From UBA7672 sp963718145 (lineage in GTDB: Bacteria > Pseudomonadota > Alphaproteobacteria > Caulobacterales > Hyphomonadaceae): a DNA stretch of 64,000 nucleotides. Made by a program: the position numbers and the translations under genes. The notes under the pieces were generated by a model. The model did no database searches, had not been told where the DNA came from, and saw only the letters and a list, made by a program, of their open reading frames with translations. The first letter of the stretch is position 1, and every line of letters begins with the position of its first letter. The stretch covers positions 124,001-188,000 of the forward strand of contig CAVQYJ010000017.1 of assembly GCA_963718145.1 (NCBI GenBank). Direction: 5' to 3'. Below, in pieces: positions 61,367-64,000 of this stretch.

Positions 61367-62575
61367 AATTCGGCATCGATCGGCTGCTGGCGGACCCTGC
61401 TCTGCGTGCGCCTTTGAAGGGCAAGCGCGTGGCGCTGCTGGCTCATCCAGCCTCCGTGACCGAGAACCTGACACATTCGCTGGACGCGCTGGTGGCGCTG
61501 GGCGACCTCAAAGTGTCGGCCGCGTTCGGACCGCAGCACGGCATGCGGGGCGACAAGCAAGACAACATGATGGAGTCTGCGGACTTCAACGATCCTGAAC
61601 TCAACATCCCCGTGTTCAGTCTATACGGAGACGTGCGCCGGCCGAGCGGGCAGATGATGGGCACGTTCGACACCGTGCTGATCGACATGCAGGATGTCGG
61701 CTGCCGCATCTACACCTTCATCACCACGCTGCTCTACATGCTCGAAGAGGCGGCGAAGTACGGCAAGTCCGTGTGGGTGCTGGATCGTCCCAATCCGGCA
61801 GGCCGGCCGATCGAAGGCCTGACGCTGCTGCCCGGCTATGAAAGCTTTGTCGGCGCCGGGCCGCTGCCGATGCGCCACGGGCTGACGCTCGGCGAGCTGG
61901 GTCTGTGGTTCGTCAAGCACTTCAAGCTCGATGTCGACTATCGCGTGATCGAGATGGAGGGCTACCGGCCCGATGCCGCGCCCAGGCTTCGGCTGGCCGC
62001 TGGGGACGCGCACCTGGATCAATCCCAGTCCCAACGCGCCCAATCTCTGGATGGCGCGCGCCTATGCCGGCACGGTGATGCTCGAAGGCGCGACGCTGTC
62101 GGAAGGGCGGGGCACGACGCGGCCGCTTGAACTCTTCGGCGCGCCGGACATCGATGCGAAGCGCGTGATCGCGGAGATGCGCCGGCTCGCGCCGCACTGG
62201 CTGCAAGGCTGCATCCTGCGCGATTGCTGGTTCGAGCCGACCTTCCACAAGCATGTGAGGCGGCTGTGCAGCGGCGTGCAGATCCACACCGAGGATCCGG
62301 CCTATTACGACCATCAGGCGTTCAAGCCCTGGCGCGTGCAGGCGCTCGGATTCAAGGCGATCCGCCGGCTCTATCCCGACTATCCGCTATGGCGCGGGCT
62401 CGACTTCAAGTACGAATACACCGACGGCCGCCTCGCCATCGACGTGATCAATGGCGGCCCGGGCCTGCGCGAATGGGTCGATGATCCGTCGGCAGCTCCA
62501 GGCGATCTCGATGCGCTGACGATCCCTGACGAGACAGCGTGGGCGAGCGAGCGCCAGCCGCATCTGATCTACTAG
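61363..62575 (+). pseudogene. DUF1343 (NamZ/GH171-like) gene broken by a one-base frameshift
   Basis: Reads as one protein of about 403 residues if one base is removed. The first part (MKFGIDRLLADPALR, ALLAHPASVT, GPQHGMRGDKQDNM, SLYGDVRRPS, MQDVGCRIYTFITTLLYMLE, DRPNPAGRPIEG) runs to EGYRPDAAP. The continuation GFGWPLGTRTWINPSPNAPN, GTVMLEGATLSEGRGTTRPLELFGAP is in the next frame. The switch fits one extra C in CCC (61981-61983). DUF1343 proteins include NamZ exo-N-acetylmuramidases (GH171), so a role in muropeptide recycling is likely. Starts inside the DOMON-like stop (ATGA). Confidence 0.82.
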
Positions 62576-62671
62576 GCCAGAATCTACTGGGCCAGACGCT
62601 TTCCGCTGCGTGGGCTTGTGCGTGGCCCGTCAGGAGATCAGGGTCTCTCGAAACATGAGGGAGATGCCGCT

Positions 62672-63667
62672 ATGCCGCGCAACCGCCAGTTCCTGATCGA
62701 CCACCTGCCGAAGGGAAAGCTCGGCCCGGATGTCTTCCGGCTCGGCGAGGGCGCGATGCCGGCGCCGAAGGAGGGCGAGGTGCTGCTGCGCACGCGCTAC
62801 ATTTCTCTTGATGCGGCGAACCGTGCGTGGATGTGGGGCGCGACGTATCGCGCGGCGTTGAAGGCGGGTGACGTGATGGCGGGGGGCTCGCTCGCCGAAG
62901 TGGTGGAAAGCCGGTCTTCCGATCTCAAGCCCGGCGATCTGGTGTTTGGCGATACGGGCTGGCAGGACTACGCGGCGGTTCCAGCAAGGCATCTGACCAA
63001 GCTCGGCAAGGCCGAGCCGGTGACTTACCTCATGAGCGTCTACGGCATTGCCGGGCTCACAGCGTATTTCGGCCTGCTGCGATGCGGCGAGCCCAAGGCG
63101 GGCGAGACGGTGGTGGTCTCCGCGGCGGCGGGGTCGGTCGGATCGCTGGTCGGCCAGATCGCCAGGATCAAGGGCTGCCGCACGGTCGGCATTGCGGGCG
63201 GAGCCTCCAAATGCGCCTTCCTCACCGAGAAACTCGGCTTCGACGCCGCCGTCGACTACAAGGCGCCTGAATTCGGCAAGGCGCTGCGCGCCACGGTCCC
63301 GAAAGGCATCGACGTCTATTTCGACAATGTCGGCGGCGACATTCTCGAGGCCTGCCTGTTCAACATGAACAACCATGGCCGCATCGCCTGCTGCGGCGCC
63401 GTCTCGCAATACGATGCGCCACAGGCGCACGGTCCGCGCGGCGTGCCTGGGCTCATCGTCACCAAGCGCCTGAACCTGCGCGGCTTCGTGGTGATGGACT
63501 ATGCCAAGGACAACGAGACCGCGCTCGCCGAGCTGCGGGGCTGGGTCGAGAGCGGCAAGCTGAAAGTCTTCGAGGACATCGTCGATGGCTTCGAGAACCT
63601 GCCGCAGGCATTGATCGGCCTGCTGGCGGGGGAGAACGTGGGCAAGCGCATGGTGAAGGTGGTCTGA
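62672..63667 (+). CDS. NADP-dependent MDR oxidoreductase (zinc-independent)
   Basis: Medium-chain reductase of 331 residues of the leukotriene B4/curcumin/prostaglandin reductase type. TRYISLDAANRAWM, TVVVSAAAGSVGSLVGQIARIKGCRTVGIAGG (AAxGxxG NADP site), GIDVYFDNVGGDILEACLFNMNNHGRIACCGAVSQYD and the end NLPQALIGLLAGENVGKRMVKV are diagnostic. No zinc ligands. It reduces enone or aldehyde compounds; physiological substrate unknown. GAGGGAG upstream of the ATG at 62672. Confidence 0.9.
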   Translation: MPRNRQFLIDHLPKGKLGPDVFRLGEGAMPAPKEGEVLLRTRYISLDAANRAWMWGATYRAALKAGDVMAGGSLAEVVESRSSDLKPGDLVFGDTGWQDYAAVPARHLTKLGKAEPVTYLMSVYGIAGLTAYFGLLRCGEPKAGETVVVSAAAGSVGSLVGQIARIKGCRTVGIAGGASKCAFLTEKLGFDAAVDYKAPEFGKALRATVPKGIDVYFDNVGGDILEACLFNMNNHGRIACCGAVSQYDAPQAHGPRGVPGLIVTKRLNLRGFVVMDYAKDNETALAELRGWVESGKLKVFEDIVDGFENLPQALIGLLAGENVGKRMVKVV

Positions 63668-63689
63668 GCCTGTCGCGCGCGACAAACAG

Positions 63690-63717
63690 AAACGGCGGCT
63701 CCGCAGAGCCGCCGTTT
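63690..63717. terminator. Bidirectional intrinsic terminator
   Basis: Perfect 12-bp stem AAACGGCGGCTC / GAGCCGCCGTTT with a four-base loop, ending in TTT and followed by T-rich bases on both strands. It lies between the convergent MDR gene and ftsH. Confidence 0.85.
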
Positions 63718-63740
63718 GCTTGTTGGATCGCTCGTGAGCG

Positions 63741-64000
63741 CTATGCGCCTTGCGGTTCCGGCTCGCCGGTGAAGCCTTCGTCGCGCGGCTTCTTCTTGAT
63801 GACGGGCACGGCCGAGGTCGGGCCAGGATCGACATCGTCTGGACGGTCCGGGCGCTTGCCCTTGATGAGGTCCTTGATCTCCTCGCCCGTCAGCGTCTCG
63901 TACTCGAGCAGGCCTTCTGCGAGGATGATCCAGTCCGGGCCTTTCTCGGTGAGCACCTTGCGAGCTTCGGTCATGCCGCCGACCACGAGCTTGCGAACCT
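63741..64000 (-). CDS. ftsH: ATP-dependent zinc metalloprotease FtsH, C-terminal end
   Basis: Only the last 86 codons are in the window; the frame is open to the edge. VRKLVVGGMTEARKVL, followed by ILAEGLLEYETLTGEEIKDLIKGKRPDRP, is the typical end of the FtsH protease domain, with a variable tail (KKKPRDEGFTGEPEPQGA). FtsH is a membrane-anchored AAA+ protease controlling, among others, LpxC and sigma-32. The catalytic parts lie outside the window. Confidence 0.9.
   Translation of the reverse strand, partial: VRKLVVGGMTEARKVLTEKGPDWIILAEGLLEYETLTGEEIKDLIKGKRPDRPDDVDPGPTSAVPVIKKKPRDEGFTGEPEPQGA

Overview
The window is high-GC chromosomal DNA from an alphaproteobacterium, most likely of the Caulobacterales (Caulobacteraceae or Hyphomonadaceae type). 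The evidence is a GcrA cell-cycle regulator at 4.3-4.8 kb with GANTC sites in its upstream region, an alphaproteobacterial SOS operator (GTTC-N7-GTTC) in front of ruvC, argD-argF as a coupled pair, KDO genes, an FtsH C-terminus at the right edge, and many small lipoproteins and M3/DUF885 peptidases. No tRNA, rRNA, CRISPR array, transposase or integrase was seen.

Layout. 0-8.3 kb is core: two spinster-type MFS transporters (the first cut by the window edge), a DUF3916-like protein, gcrA (minus), an ABC-2 permease with its terminator, then argD-argF. 8.3-36 kb is a large polysaccharide (O-antigen type) locus. It holds a methyltransferase, a WbmS-type deacetylase and a sugar formyltransferase, and a coupled minus-strand operon wbmH-wbmG-wbmF-2-epimerase closely resembling the Bordetella wbm genes. 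These are followed by an asparagine-synthase-type amidotransferase, an ABC exporter (one Wzm, two tandem Wzt ATPases), a formyltransferase-deacetylase fusion, a WbqC protein, a transglutaminase-like lipoprotein, a second amidotransferase, two glycosyltransferases (one frameshifted), a WbpD/WlbB-type acetyltransferase, rfbB-rfbC, an O-antigen ligase/polymerase, a family 2 glycosyltransferase, a UDP-glucuronate 4-epimerase, and rfbA. 36-44 kb continues the envelope theme: purU, a HAD-UbiA fusion, an OafA-type acyltransferase, a transaldolase, and the kdsD-kdsB-histidine phosphatase operon. 44-64 kb is core or accessory housekeeping: a GNAT protein, YcgN, an iron ADH, an M3 peptidase, ruvCA, DUF445, SemiSWEET, a DUF885 peptidase (frameshifted), ruvB, SMI1/KNR4, a B3-type metallo-beta-lactamase, VOC, a DOMON-like protein plus DUF1343/NamZ (frameshifted), an MDR oxidoreductase, and the 3' end of ftsH.

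How it works together (inference). The polysaccharide locus looks built to make and export a chain carrying 2,3-diamino uronic acids that are amidated by the AsnB-type enzymes and N-formylated. Two separate deacetylase/formyltransferase combinations, one as adjacent genes and one as a fusion protein, suggest that an N-acetyl group is exchanged for N-formyl. The adjacent purU gene would adjust the 10-formyl-tetrahydrofolate pool that such formyltransferases consume. The chain would leave through the Wzm/Wzt/Wzt exporter.

Three genes (26.4-27.6, 55.1-56.8 and 61.4-62.6 kb) each carry a single extra base in a short homopolymer. The uniform pattern points to sequence error at least as much as to gene decay.
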